Positions 46,703 through 56,961 of a stretch of DNA of 64,000 nt are shown here, piece after piece. This DNA is from Tuctoria greenei (Eukaryota > Streptophyta > Magnoliopsida > Poales > Poaceae), in assembly GCA_036927565.1 (NCBI GenBank), contig JAYESD010000111.1:62001-126000 (forward strand), in the 5' to 3' direction. Every line of letters starts with the position of its first letter. The first letter of the stretch is position 1. Below the pieces are notes generated by a model, which saw nothing but the letters and a program-made list of their open reading frames with translations, made no database searches and was not told the DNA's origin. The position numbers and the translations under genes were made by a program.

Positions 46703-49700
46703 CCGGCGCCCACCTAGCCGGTGCGCCCCATCCCGCCGATGTACCTACTACTGGTCCGGCAGTCGGCGCACCACTCGTCTCTATGGCTCAGCACGCGCCC
46801 GCCGCAGCGACTAATCCGACAGTTGGCGGATCACTTGGCGGCCCTACTGCCGTCGCCTTCATGACGGGCTCCGGATCTGCTATTGGCACTGCTACTGCTC
46901 CTCGTGCGGCCACTGATCCTCTCTACGGTGTCTTCGCGGCTCTGGCTGCCTCTCGCGAGCGCGAGCGGGCACTCGCTCTTGCCTTAGAGCAGGAGCGCGC
47001 TTCAGATCCAGGAGAGCGCTCACCGACCGCTGAGCGCGACGTACGAGCCCACCTCGGACACCAGTGTGCACTCCGCATACTCGGCGTCTCTCGCCGCCGC
47101 TCGACACGCCCAGACGGCTGGAGTTCAGAACATTCGGACACTAGTGCCGACTGTCCTGAGCTGTAACTCCACCACCTACGCCCGCTGGCGGCGGTACCAG
47201 CTTGCGGACCACGTCCAGCGGGACGACGCCCCGTGGGATGACTCTTGGATCAGCATGGACAGTCTGGTCCTTGCCTGGATCCTTGGCACTCTCGCCGACG
47301 ATCTGCACAAGCTTGTCGGACAGCGCGGCGGGGGCGCCGCGCGCCGGGCCTGGCAGATACTGGAGCACCACTTCTTGGGGAAACGTGCGACTCGGGCTCT
47401 TCACATTAACGCACGGTTCCAGACTACAGTGCAGGGTGACCGCACCATCTCTGCCTACTGTGGAGAGATGAAGGGCATGGCTAACTCCTTGCGCGACCTT
47501 GGCGAGCCGGTTGCCGACAGCACACTAGTACTTCGGGTCCTTCACGGCCTGAACGAGCGCTTCAGCCATCTTCGCTTCTGGCTTCTTCGTATGGAGCCGC
47601 CACCGACCTTCGAGAAGGTCTGGTCCGATCTCGAGCTTGAGGAGATCACGACTGGTGGATCTGCTACTTCTGGGCCTGCCACAGCCTTCTATGGCTCTGG
47701 GCAGCCCTCACGCCCACCGTCTTCTGGGGGACCACTACCGCGACCACCTACTCCACCTACCGCCCCGGGTGCCTCTGCTGGCTCTGGGAGTAGTACTCGT
47801 CGACGTCGCGGCGGAAGGCGCACATGACGAGGTGCTGGCGGCACTTATATGTCCACTGCTCCTACTGGTAGTGATATTGGTGGCACTGGCCGGGGAGGTG
47901 CGCCCTGGCCCACACCGTACACCCCGTGGACTGGCCAGATCTCTATGTGGCCTGGACCGTCTCCAGGTATTCTTGGGGCGCCACCGACTTCTTCTACTCC
48001 GCCCCAGCCACGTCCTCAGGCGGCGTACGTAGCCCACCCGGGCTATGGCGGACTTGGTCGTCCGGCGGCTGGATCGCCAACTCCAGCCTACGGCGGTGCT
48101 ACCTACCCTGTTGGGTACTCGGAGCCGCCAGCACCCCTCCAGGAGCCGCCCCTGGGGTGGGATCGTCAGGACTTGGCGTCTTCTTTCAGCACCATGCACC
48201 TCACACCGCCGACTACTGATTGGGTGGCTGATTCTGGCGCCTCCTACCACACCACCCCAGATGCTGGTATTCTCTCTTCTACCCACCCACCTCATCCCTC
48301 GTTTCTTCATCGATCGTTGTTGGCAATGGATCTGTTCTTCCAGTCACCTCAGTAGGTGACTCAGTTTCTCCGAGTTCATTCCATCTTAACAATATTCTAG
48401 TTGCTCCAGACATTATTCAAAATTTGCTTTCCATTCGTCGTTTCACCACTGATAACAATATTTCTGTTGAGTTTGATCCTTTTGGTTTTTTCTGTGAAGG
48501 ATATTTCCGCCCGGCGTCTTCTTTGATGTGATAGTCCGGGACCCCTGTACACTCTTCGACTTCCTACTTCCGCTGCATCTCCGTCATTTGCTCTGGCTAC
48601 GACAGCTTCGTCCGCTACTTGGCACCGCCGGCTTGGTCACCCTGGCGCTGATGCTATGTCGAAGTTGTCTAGTAGTTCAGTTATATCGTGTACTAGGGGC
48701 ACACATGAGTCATTATGTCACGCTTGTCAGCTTGGTCGCCATGTTCGGCTTCCCTTTCCCAATTCTGTGTCTCATGTGCAACACATTTTTGATCTTATTC
48801 ACTGCGATTTGTGGACATCTCCTGTTATCTATAAATATGTACCGGTCCATCTATGTATCTATAAATATGTACTCAGACCTTTCGTTAATCAAGCAATTAT
48901 TCTAGGCTTCTAATAGAAAACATATTGCTCTTTAATTGACATTCTGATAGTCACTGCGTTAAACTTTCTAGTCAACCGGGACCTTCATTGCTGTGTCAAG
49001 ATATGCAAGCGCGACTATGATACCTCCCTCAGTTCTTGGTCGTGGCATTGGTTGGCAGGTAACTGAGTTGATTACCCTATACCAGAGTCATTTTAATCCA
49101 GCTAGTATGTTTATGATCATAATTGGGTATCATTATCTGCAGGGCATTGGTACTCTACTGGGTGCATTTTTCGGGACAGCTAATGGAACTGGCGTGTCAG
49201 TGTAAGTTCGGTGTTCTGTTTAGGAACTTGAAATTTGATTGCTTGTTTCACTGCTTTTGTTTCAACTATTATACTCATATTTTGACATTTTCAGTGAAAA
49301 TGCTGGTCTACTTGCCTTGACGCACGTTGGCAGCCGAAGAGTAGTGCAAATATCGGCAGGGTTCATGATTTTCTTCTCTGTTCTTGGTATTGCATGACGT
49401 TGTTTTTGTAACTTTGTTTATTTCGTATAACTACATTTTGAATAAAAGTAATCACAACTGTGAATATTGTGTTATTGTAATTTAATATTAGATAAACATT
49501 GTAGACCCATTTTTATGCTTCATCTGCTGTGGAGCGTATTTTCCTATTTTCTAGCATTTCTACCTTTTCTAGCTGATCAAACTTTGTTTCCTAACCAGGG
49601 AAATTTGGAGCAATATTTGCGTCAATTCCACTGCCGATATTCGCTGCTCTGTACTGCATTTTCTTTGCATACGTTGGTAGGACCGGAAAAATCTCTTCAG

Positions 49701-50264
49701 CTTTCTGCTTAATTTCAGCACTTTTTTCGAATGTCCAGCTTAATTTCAGCGCTTGTTCTTATACGAGTTTCTGATTTACCAACTCTTCCTCATGCAGGTG
49801 CCTGTGGACTCAGCTTCCTTCAGTTCTGCAACCTAAACAGCTTCAGAACCAAGTTCATTGTCGGGTTCTCCTTTTTCATGGGTTTATCAGTTCCCCAGTA
49901 CTTCAACGAGTACACATCTGTCGCCGGTTACGGCCCGGTGCACACCGGCACGCGATGGGTACGTGAAACAACAAATCCTGCAACTCCCTGTTTCCGCTGA
50001 TAGTGATCACCTGTAAGGCCTGGTCACCATTGCATTCTTGGACAGTTCAACGACATGATCAACGTGCCATTCTCGTCGAAGGCCTTCGTGGCAGCGCTTG
50101 TGGCATTCTTCCTGGACAACACCATCCACCGGCAGGACGGCGTGGTGCGGAGGGACAGAGGCTACCACTGGTGGGACAAGTTCCGGAGCTTCAAGACAGA
50201 CAGCAGGAGCGAGGAGTTCTACTCCCTGCCTTTCAACCTCAACAAGTTCTTCCCGTCTGTATGA
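44481..50264 (+). CDS. Nucleobase-ascorbate transporter (NAT family), 14 exons
   Basis: Exons: 44481-44592, 44773-44870, 44988-45164, 45262-45362, 45491-45566, 45669-45728, 45815-45999, 46083-46179, 48972-49058, 49143-49201, 49295-49386, 49599-49676, 49798-49958, 50046-50264. All introns are GT...AG and phases match, giving 1602 bp and 533 residues without a stop. The family is NAT/NCS2, plasma-membrane symporters for purine bases such as xanthine and uric acid (maize LPE1 and Aspergillus UapA are members). Key residues are present: QH at 46-47 in the first membrane segment, glutamate 302, the NAT signature ENAGLLALT (from residue 352), and the conserved plant ends ISYCITSPPPW-like and EEFYSLPFNLNKFFPSV. 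It most resembles Arabidopsis NAT6-type proteins. A deleted Copia-A element fills intron 8, but all splice sites are intact, so the gene looks functional. Confidence 0.95.
46339..48837 (+). pseudogene. Copia-A gag and partial pol
   Basis: The proline/alanine/glycine-rich N-terminus (46340-46800) is followed by a UBN2-type gag domain over 47180-47660 (DDSWISMDSLVLAWILGTL, HFLGKRATRALHINARF, GLNERFSHLRFWLL). The protease WVADSGASYHTTPDAG lies at about 48221-48268. The GAG-pre-integrase zinc part (MSKLSSSSVISCTRGTHES, CHACQLGRHVRLPF) lies at 48656-48760, and the integrase start HCDLWTSPVI at about 48800-48828. Then the frame enters LTR sequence. Frames change several times (for example near 47827, 48350 and 48530). 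It is a non-functional remnant. Confidence 0.85.
46388..46705 (+). repeat. Poly-C and CCGGC-rich low-complexity tract
   Basis: C runs at 46392-46409, 46630-46647 and 46672-46701, separated by GGCCGGCGCC-like repeats. Such runs are prone to sequencing and assembly error, so the length here may not be exact. Confidence 0.85.
48838..48915 (+). repeat. Copia-A 3' LTR remnant
   Basis: TGTACCGGTCCATCTATG... to CTTCTAATA, about 78 bp, aligns with positions 46257-46334. Its start is missing; the boundary is near a repeated TCTATAAATATGTAC (48825-48839 and 48860-48874). Confidence 0.75.
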
Positions 50265-51227
50265 TCCGATCTCGCTGCGGTTGCGGACTCCTATTGGCAC
50301 GAAACAAAAGAGATGATACCAGACTATATTAGTGTTGTTCTGCAGTTATCAATACTCACTGTTTAGCAGAACCAAATTTTTTTGTGGTATACCTCCAAGT
50401 ATGGATCATTTGTGTCATTTTATCCAAAAACTTGAGTGAGGAGTCTCAAGGTAGAAAGGTGGAGAATTTTTTCTTCAAAAAATATTACTTTAGTTGAAAT
50501 CTACAAAAGGGGGTACCAAATTAAAATTTGACAGGAATAGGTACATTTTGATAGAACTGAGAATTGATAGGAACTAATCATGCATAGGATCAAGACTAGG
50601 CAATTAGCTAATTGGGCTAATACTTAATTAAATCTTAGTTAACACTACTCTTAAATATTGATCATAGTCAAGAACATAAACCCTAATGATCTAAATGCAT
50701 GTAGATAGGAAACAATGACGGGAGTTGGTAATTAGGACATAACTTGACCTTAGAACTCAAGGCGTCCATGCGTAGATGTTGCACTAGTTGATGAAGAGGT
50801 GGCAGCGTAGTAGCGGTGTTGTGGTGGTAGCCTTCCCTCCTTGATTTCTAGGTAGATCACATACCTTACATTCATCCCCTTGATCTCCATAGATCTAAAC
50901 TTAGTTACTTACTCAATATACATTACATACTTATTTGTGCACTTAGTGTTAGTTTTTCCACGTTTCACATAGAGCAACCTGCATCACGATTAGCCAATTA
51001 TGTCCTATTTGACTCGAATGTACATGACACATCTCACATTTAGAAATAACCTTACTCTTAGTTGGTCCCTATTCAGTGATCATAGGCTCTTCCTTAAGCC
51101 TCATATGGGCTATGTATTTTCTTAACACACTCGATGAAAGACGTTTTATAAGTGGATCCTCAAGCATTCATTTGACACTTATTTGCTCAAAAAGAATAGT
51201 ATGATCATGCATTTTATACTTCACAAC
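50265..51227 (+). other. NAT 3' UTR and downstream low-copy sequence
   Basis: The 3' UTR probably covers the first 100-200 bases; an exact polyadenylation site is not clear. The remainder is AT-rich with no recognised gene, LTR or repeat. Confidence 0.5.
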
Positions 51228-51842
51228 TGTCGGTACCCTCAATACCAGATACCCCTGCGGGATCAAAGAAACGTCTAAGGACCCTGCCTCCCATCAAAGA
51301 AGTCTCCAGAGGCTCCACGTGTCCAGCAGGCTCATACCTCGTCCCTCCTCAGCGTTGAGCTCCAGCACTGCCATGTGGGCCTTGGCTCGTGACCCGGCTC
51401 CCCTGCAGAGGTGGCCTCCCGAGCCACCACATGTCTGGTGAAACGGGACCCGCTCCTCCACAGGGGCGGGCTCCGGGCCGCCTTTCCCCGCAGAGGTGGG
51501 CTCTGAAGCCGAGACGTGCCTGGTAGCGCCGGACCCCAACTTTTATTAGAGTTGGGCTCCGAGGGTGCCATGTGGCCCTCAGTCTGGGGACCAGCCTCCC
51601 CCGCAGAGGCGGGCTCTGATGCTGCCAGATGTCCTACCTCTAGCTCTGGATGGTAGGTCGTAGGAGTTAAGAGCGGTGTGCCCTGTTTGAGTCACGCATT
51701 GAAGGCACGCGCCTTCCCCAGGTGCATGGGTGCGGCGCAGGCTCCTGTTAGGTGCCACAATGACCAATCACATTACACTAAAGGCGCCACAGAGCTATCC
51801 CACGCTGGTGACAGGGTATCTTACGACGATATGACGAACAAG
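51228..51842 (+). repeat. Gypsy LTR fragment (TAT-like)
   Basis: It starts TGTCGGTACCCTCAATACC, close to the LTR start of the TAT element at 43383 (minus). It is GC-rich with imperfect repeats of GGCTCCGAGG/GCAGAGGTGGGCTC-like blocks (51400-51640), and is cut at 51842 by the SIRE insertion. The remainder lies beyond the window. ACAAC at 51223-51227 may be its target duplication. Confidence 0.55.
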
Positions 51843-52097
51843 TGAAAGTGCATCTAGGCATCTCTTGTGAGATTTATTTGATTAAGGACAAACAAATGAG
51901 ATCCTAACAAAATTGTTGAGATGAGCGCGGGTTTTAAAAAGATTAGAAGAAAATCACAAAAATAAAGTAGAATGAGGATACAAAAAGAGCTCAAGACTTG
52001 AAAGGAATAGATTTATTTTGTAAGGAGTGTGTTGGAGAAACACACCCCAAGAGCTCAAGTGGAAAAGATTGCTCTCACTGCACAAGTATCAAGAAGA

Positions 52098-52445
52098 GCG
52101 GACTAGTCCGATATCCATCGGACTAGTCCAAAAATTCTTTGACAAAAATCGGACAAGTCCTTCAAGTGCGGACTTGTCCTCAGTTCTACACTTTTTCACC
52201 ACACCGGACAAGTCCGATGTCCACCAGACTAGTCTAAAATCTTTTAAACTAAAATCGGACAAGTCCTCCAAGTGCGGACTTGTCCTCAGTTCTACACTTT
52301 TTCATCACACCGGACAAGTCCGATATCCACTGGACTAGTCCGGAAAGTCTCTGACTAAAATCGGACTAGTCCGGTATCCATCAACACTTAGGATTTTTTC
52401 ACACACGCACACCGGACTAGTCCGATGTCTTTCACGGACTAGTCT
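52098..52445 (+). repeat. GGACTAGTCC / GGACAAGTCC palindrome array in SIRE LTR
   Basis: At least ten copies of CGGACTAGTCCGAT, CGGACAAGTCC, GCGGACTTGTCC or one-mismatch forms, 20-40 bases apart, ending about 40 bases before the TATA box. The same array occurs in the minus-strand LTR (6855-6930 and 16785-17165). Confidence 0.9.
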
Positions 52446-52743
52446 AAACCTCGCAAACCCTAACGGTAACTTTTGGAAACCCTAGTATAAAAAGAGGTGC
52501 ACGACCACACAACAATCTGTCTTGACTCCCTGCGCCGTCACACCTCCCAAGAGCCCAGAAATACTTCTCTCCACTCATTCTAAAACTAAAAGGATCAAAT
52601 CTTTGAGGATTAGGGATTGGACAAAGGAGAGAACTTGTTCTACACGATCTTGAGCTCTTGGGTTTGATCTCTCGCACACTCTCATTGATTATTGTACATC
52701 TTTTGAGTGTGTTTGGCAGTGTTCATTCGCTGTAATCTTGGGG

Positions 52744-52748
52744 GAGCC
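52744..52748. repeat. Target-site duplication GAGCC (left copy)
   Basis: GAGCC at 52744-52748 is repeated at 61431-61435, flanking the Tekay-like element. Confidence 0.95.
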
Positions 52749-55576
52749 TGTAACACCCTCATTTTCATGCATCATGCCCTACATGCACTCATATACATGA
52801 TTAACATTAACCCACAACAAGAGGAACGAGTTTAAAATTGATTCGGAGCATTTAAAATTGATTGGAGCAAAACCACACTTAAAACGCAGGAAAGTGCGGA
52901 CTAGTCCGATTTTACTGAGGACTAGTCCGATTTCTCTCTGACTAAAAACGGAGTTGTCCGTTTTTGCTGCGGACTAGTCCGATTCTTCCCCTGGAAACTT
53001 TCGGACTTGTCCGATTTTGTGCGGACTAGTCCGATATTCCATGAATCCTTGGAAATTTGCTAAGTCCCTGGACTTTTCCGGACTAGTCCGGTGTTCCAGC
53101 GGACTTGTCCGTTTTCCTCTCTGTTCAAATTCGGACTTGTTCGATATTTGGCCAGACTTGTCCGATTTTCTCTCTGGAGGACTTCGGACTAGTCCGGTCC
53201 TGTCCGGACTTGTCCGATATTTCGCGACTCCGAGTTGATCTTTTGTTTTACGACTTGTTTCTTGGGTTTCACGTTAAGTGGGCCTAGGTACATCGTGCGT
53301 AACTCTTTTGGAGCCCATGTGGGACTCTAAACCGGCCTCTACTCATCCCAAAACTCGAAATCCATCTAACCCTAGCCTCCACCTCTATATAAACAGCCCC
53401 ACCCCTTGGTTTGACATCTATTTGCCACTTTTCCACCCACCCAAACCCTAGTTCGTGGGGAGCCACCATCAAGGAGGGAGGAGAAGATCCCAAGCAAGAG
53501 GAAGAAGAGGAGGAAACGAAGGAGGATCAAGATCTCCACCAAGTTTCGTCCTTCACCACCAATTCATCTCCAAGTTCATCACCAACCCTAGATCATCAAG
53601 ATCCAAGTGTTATCTCCAAGTTTCTTGATTCATTGGAGTTCTAAACACCTGGTATACCTTCTATTCTCTTTTCCTTACGACAATTCAACCCCTAATCTCC
53701 GAATTTACGTCGATCTAGAAAACCCTAATCTGTCGATCTCGTCAAGTGCGGACTTGTCCGGTCCCTAGCGGACTAGTCCGATCTTCCTAGTTAAATTGTG
53801 TTGAATTAATTCTAAAATTTGATCTAATCAACTCCAAACCTGTATAAACTTGTTAAAAGCTATTAGAACTAGTTTGTTATCATTAAAAGCAATCTAGTAA
53901 CAAGTTCTACCTTGCATTTGCATCAATCATGCATGTCATGTCATATTGAGTAATATTTGTGCACTCTTTGATTGTGTTTCTTGTCTTGTATGTTTATTAT
54001 GTGGATTAGACGGATTTGCGCTAGAAAGTGCTGCGGAGGATCTCCAACATCGAGAGTTCGAAGGCTTTGATCCTGATCAACAGCAAGAGCAAGGCAAGTG
54101 TCCTTGAAGCATATTGATCCTGTTTTTAAATAAATGTTTTGTTTGCAAACTGCATGCTGTGTCAATTTGATGGGAATCCTATGGTAGGAAGTTTACTAGT
54201 TTTGTTGACCACCCTTGTCACCTGGAATTTATGGTAGAGAGTCGGGAAGGGTTTTTACCTTTTTGCTTCGCTTAATTAATTGGGATGGCAAACAACACTA
54301 CACATTTAATTATGCATCAATGATATTCTGGTTAATGTGAACTGGTTAAATATGGTATGGTAATGGATGATCTAAGCAAGCCTGGTATGTGGATGGGTTG
54401 GATATTATGGTGGTTTGCTTGCTTTAGATCTAAGGACCGGTTCATGCGAGAATAAGCCAGGACTACAGTGCCACCACGAGGCCAAGTATGGGTGCAGCGT
54501 AGCTGATTAATTAGGGCTTTGCTAGTGCTGTTTGGACCATTGTGGATGCTCGGGGAAGGGGTAGTCGGATTGGGTTTGTTGATGATTGGTGGGACTACCC
54601 TGGGATCCGAATGGCTCAAGAGGGGGCCCTTAGTTAAAGATGTGCTCAGTTGGAGGCATCGCCACCGATGAAACCTCAGTGGGGTCTAAATAGGCTAGTA
54701 ATCCCTTTGTAAAGGCTATTTTGTGATCTCTTGGCCATACACCAAAGGAAGTGTAATTGGCATAAGGGAGGTTCTTTAGTCGCCGACGGGTGATGGAATC
54801 ACAAACATGTGGGTAAAGAGGTACAAACTCTGCAGAGTTAACTAAAACTATCATGATAGCCGTGCTCCTGGTTATGAGCACCTGGACAACTTCCATGATT
54901 GGAGGGAAATTGGAATTTGGGATGGTTATGGTTTGGTAATGGTTATGGATGGTTATGGATTAATTTCTGGTATTGAATATGGTTATTGACGATGGTGAAA
55001 TCTGGAATTATTGATGATGGTAGTGAATTCGGATTGGTATTATGGTATTACTTATGATTATGATGGGTTTACTTCACATACATATAATATATATATTGCT
55101 TTTCAAATGTTTTACTGTACTTTTCAACACTTAGCCATTATTTTTGTCGTCATTTGAATCAGCCACATGTCATACTTTCCACACTTGCTGAGTACGACAT
55201 GTACTCACTCTTGCAATCCCCCCCCCCCAACAGTTGCAGGTCAGAATTGTGAGTTTAATGGCGATAATGTGGAGTTCTAGGCCGTGTTTACCGTCAGCTT
55301 TGCCTGTGGTGTTATTGGAGCTGCGCTATCCCTTTTGCTTAGTTTGCTTAGTTGCTTAATTAGTCTATTTCCGCTGCATTAGTTGAACTTGTCATTAATA
55401 TTTATTAGAGCTTGTATTCGAGGATAATATGGTTTGTGTAATAAAATTTGATAATTAATCTTGTTCTGTGGTAATTTTCTGTATACTCTTTTGTGATTGC
55501 ACTCGTGTATGTGTGTTGAACATCCTGGGCACACATATGCGTTAGCTTGGTTCAGTTTTTGGAACCCGGCGTCACA
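52749..55576 (+). repeat. 5' LTR of Tekay-like element
   Basis: 2828 bp. The palindrome array at 52893-53220 is followed by a TATA box (CTATATAAA) at 53385-53393 and a long transcribed part. A C run lies at 55219-55228. Confidence 0.93.
52893..53225 (+). repeat. GGACTAGTCC / GGACTTGTCC palindrome array in Tekay LTR
   Basis: About fourteen copies of GCGGACTAGTCCGAT, CGGACTTGTCCG or close variants, 15-40 bases apart; two more at 53748-53782, downstream of the TATA box. The 3' LTR repeats this at 58750-59075. Confidence 0.9.
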
Positions 55577-55579
55577 GAT

Positions 55580-55591
55580 TGGTATCAGAGC
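55580..55591 (+). other. Primer binding site (initiator Met tRNA)
   Basis: TGGTATCAGAGC three bases after the 5' LTR end. Confidence 0.95.
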
Positions 55592-55847
55592 CACAGGTTG
55601 ACCGTAGGATGCAGCCTAGATAGAATGGACACTTTAGAGCACATAGGAGCACTCAGGAATCGATGTGTTTTTGCTTGGAGTGCTGTTTGCTATTTATATT
55701 GTTTGCTTGTGTTCTTAATAGAGGATTTTGGGATGCCTTAGCATTGCCATGTCCACCTAGGCTAGTGTAGCTAGTTGGTTAGCTTCATATCCCTTGATGC
55801 ATATAGTTGGGGACGTTCTCTAATTCTTACCTATTGCTTTTCTTCAG

Positions 55848-56943
55848 ATGGTGAGGACTCGCAACCAGAGGGATGACAATGATGAGGAGGAGAACAATGG
55901 AGTGCCTCAAAACAACAATGGGCAAGGATCTACTCAGGGAGGTATCAACATCGAACAGCTATTGGCCATGCAAAACCAGCTCATGCAGACCATGATACAG
56001 ACTATGGGACAGCTGCAGGCTGGCAATATCAACAATCAACCCCACATGCCTCCACCGCCACCCCCGCCTCCTCATAACCGATTGGGAGAGTTTATGAGGA
56101 CTAGGCCGCCAACCTTTGCTCAAGCCGCAAACCCTATGGATGCGGATGATTGGCTCAAGTCCGTGGAGAAGAAGCTAGCCATTGTCCAATGCAGTGACTG
56201 GGAGAAGGTCCTGTTCGCTTCTCATCAACTCGTTGGAGCAGCTGCGGATTGGTGGGATGCTTATTGCAATGCTCATGAGAACCAAGAGAGAATTACTTGG
56301 GCCGAATTCAAGGAGAATTTTCGTTCTCATTATGTGCCGAAAGGTGAGTGAATATCTCAATAAATTCACTCAACTCTCAAGGTATGTGCCTGAGGATGTT
56401 AGTCGGGACAGCCGGAAGCAATACTTGTTCATGAGAGGCTTGAACAATGAGATCCAAGTGCAACTAATCAACTGCGATTATGCCAATTTTCAGAAACTTG
56501 TGGACAAAGCAATTGTGGTTGAGAACAAGATCCGTGAGATGGAGCAAGAAATCAAGAGGAAGGCGCCGTATCAAGGACAACAACAAGGAAGTAATGTGCG
56601 CCCTTGCTTTGCGCCGCCCAATGCGCCTCATTACAGCTCCTCTATTCCTGCTCAGCGCCCTGGTTATGCTCCACGCCCAACCCAGTTCGTGCAGCAACGC
56701 CCTGTCATGCAAGCACCTAGGCCTCCGATGTCTTATGCACCTCGTGCTGATTTTCCTGGAGCCAATGTTCAAAACCAAACTCGTCCCAATAATTCTGGTG
56801 GAGTTAGGAAGTGTTATAGTTGTGGAGAAGCTGGACACTTTGCGCATCAATGTCCTAAGTCGGGCCTTGGTCAAGGAAGCAATGCACCGAGGCAAAACCC
56901 AAGACCCAATGGAGGACAACCACAAGGAAGCCGTGGACAGTAG
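55848..56943 (+). pseudogene. Tekay-like gag, frameshifted
   Basis: It opens MVRTRNQRDDNDEEEN at 55848. The RETROTRANS_gag domain covers about 56090-56450 (RPPTFAQAANPMDADDWL, AADWWDAYCNAHENQERITW). A short deletion near 56345 removes the usual segment between YVPKG and SEYLNKFTQLSRYVPEDV and shifts the frame, with a stop at 56349-56351. The second frame continues through a Pro/Gln-rich part to the CCHC knuckle CYSCGEAGHFAHQC (56813-56855) and a stop at 56941-56943. Full-length gag therefore cannot be made from this copy. Confidence 0.88.
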
Positions 56944-56961
56944 AATTTTGCTCGTGGCAAC

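Larger units (their letters stand above)
46218..48915 (+). mobile_element. Copia-A element, deleted copy in NAT intron 8
   Basis: The 5' LTR at 46218-46334 (TG...TA, 117 bp) is followed by a primer site (TGGTACCA at 46335), gag, protease and the start of integrase. The frame then runs straight into the 3' LTR remnant (about 48838-48915). The rest of pol is missing. The flanks AAAAA (46213-46217) and GAAAA (48916-48920) fit a target duplication with one change. It lies in the same direction as the NAT gene and belongs to the same family as 17421-20796. Confidence 0.85.
51843..52748 (+). repeat. SIRE (plus) 5' LTR, first part
   Basis: 906 bases with the GGACTAGTCC/GGACAAGTCC array at 52098-52445 and a TATA box (TATAAAAAG) at 52486-52494. 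Continues at 61436. Confidence 0.9.

Noticed and set aside
46180..48971. The Copia remnant as a sign that the NAT gene is dead
   Set aside because: It lies wholly within intron 8. Both splice sites and all coding phases are intact, so the coding sequence is not affected.
52893..53225. Regular short repeats that might suggest a CRISPR-like array
   Set aside because: Unit spacing is irregular, the cores are variable palindromes and they lie in a plant LTR upstream of a TATA box. There are no spacers of constant length.
53411..53644. Small ORF in the transcribed part of the Tekay LTR
   Set aside because: The 3' LTR copy (59277 on) has indels that break the same frame, so it is not maintained.
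54332..54896. Minus-strand ORFs of about 90 codons in the Tekay LTR, also open at 60185-60749 and 23593-24295
   Set aside because: They are open in three LTR copies, but the copies are only a few percent apart, the frames are shifted between copies and no family resembles them. Their openness is explained by recent common origin.
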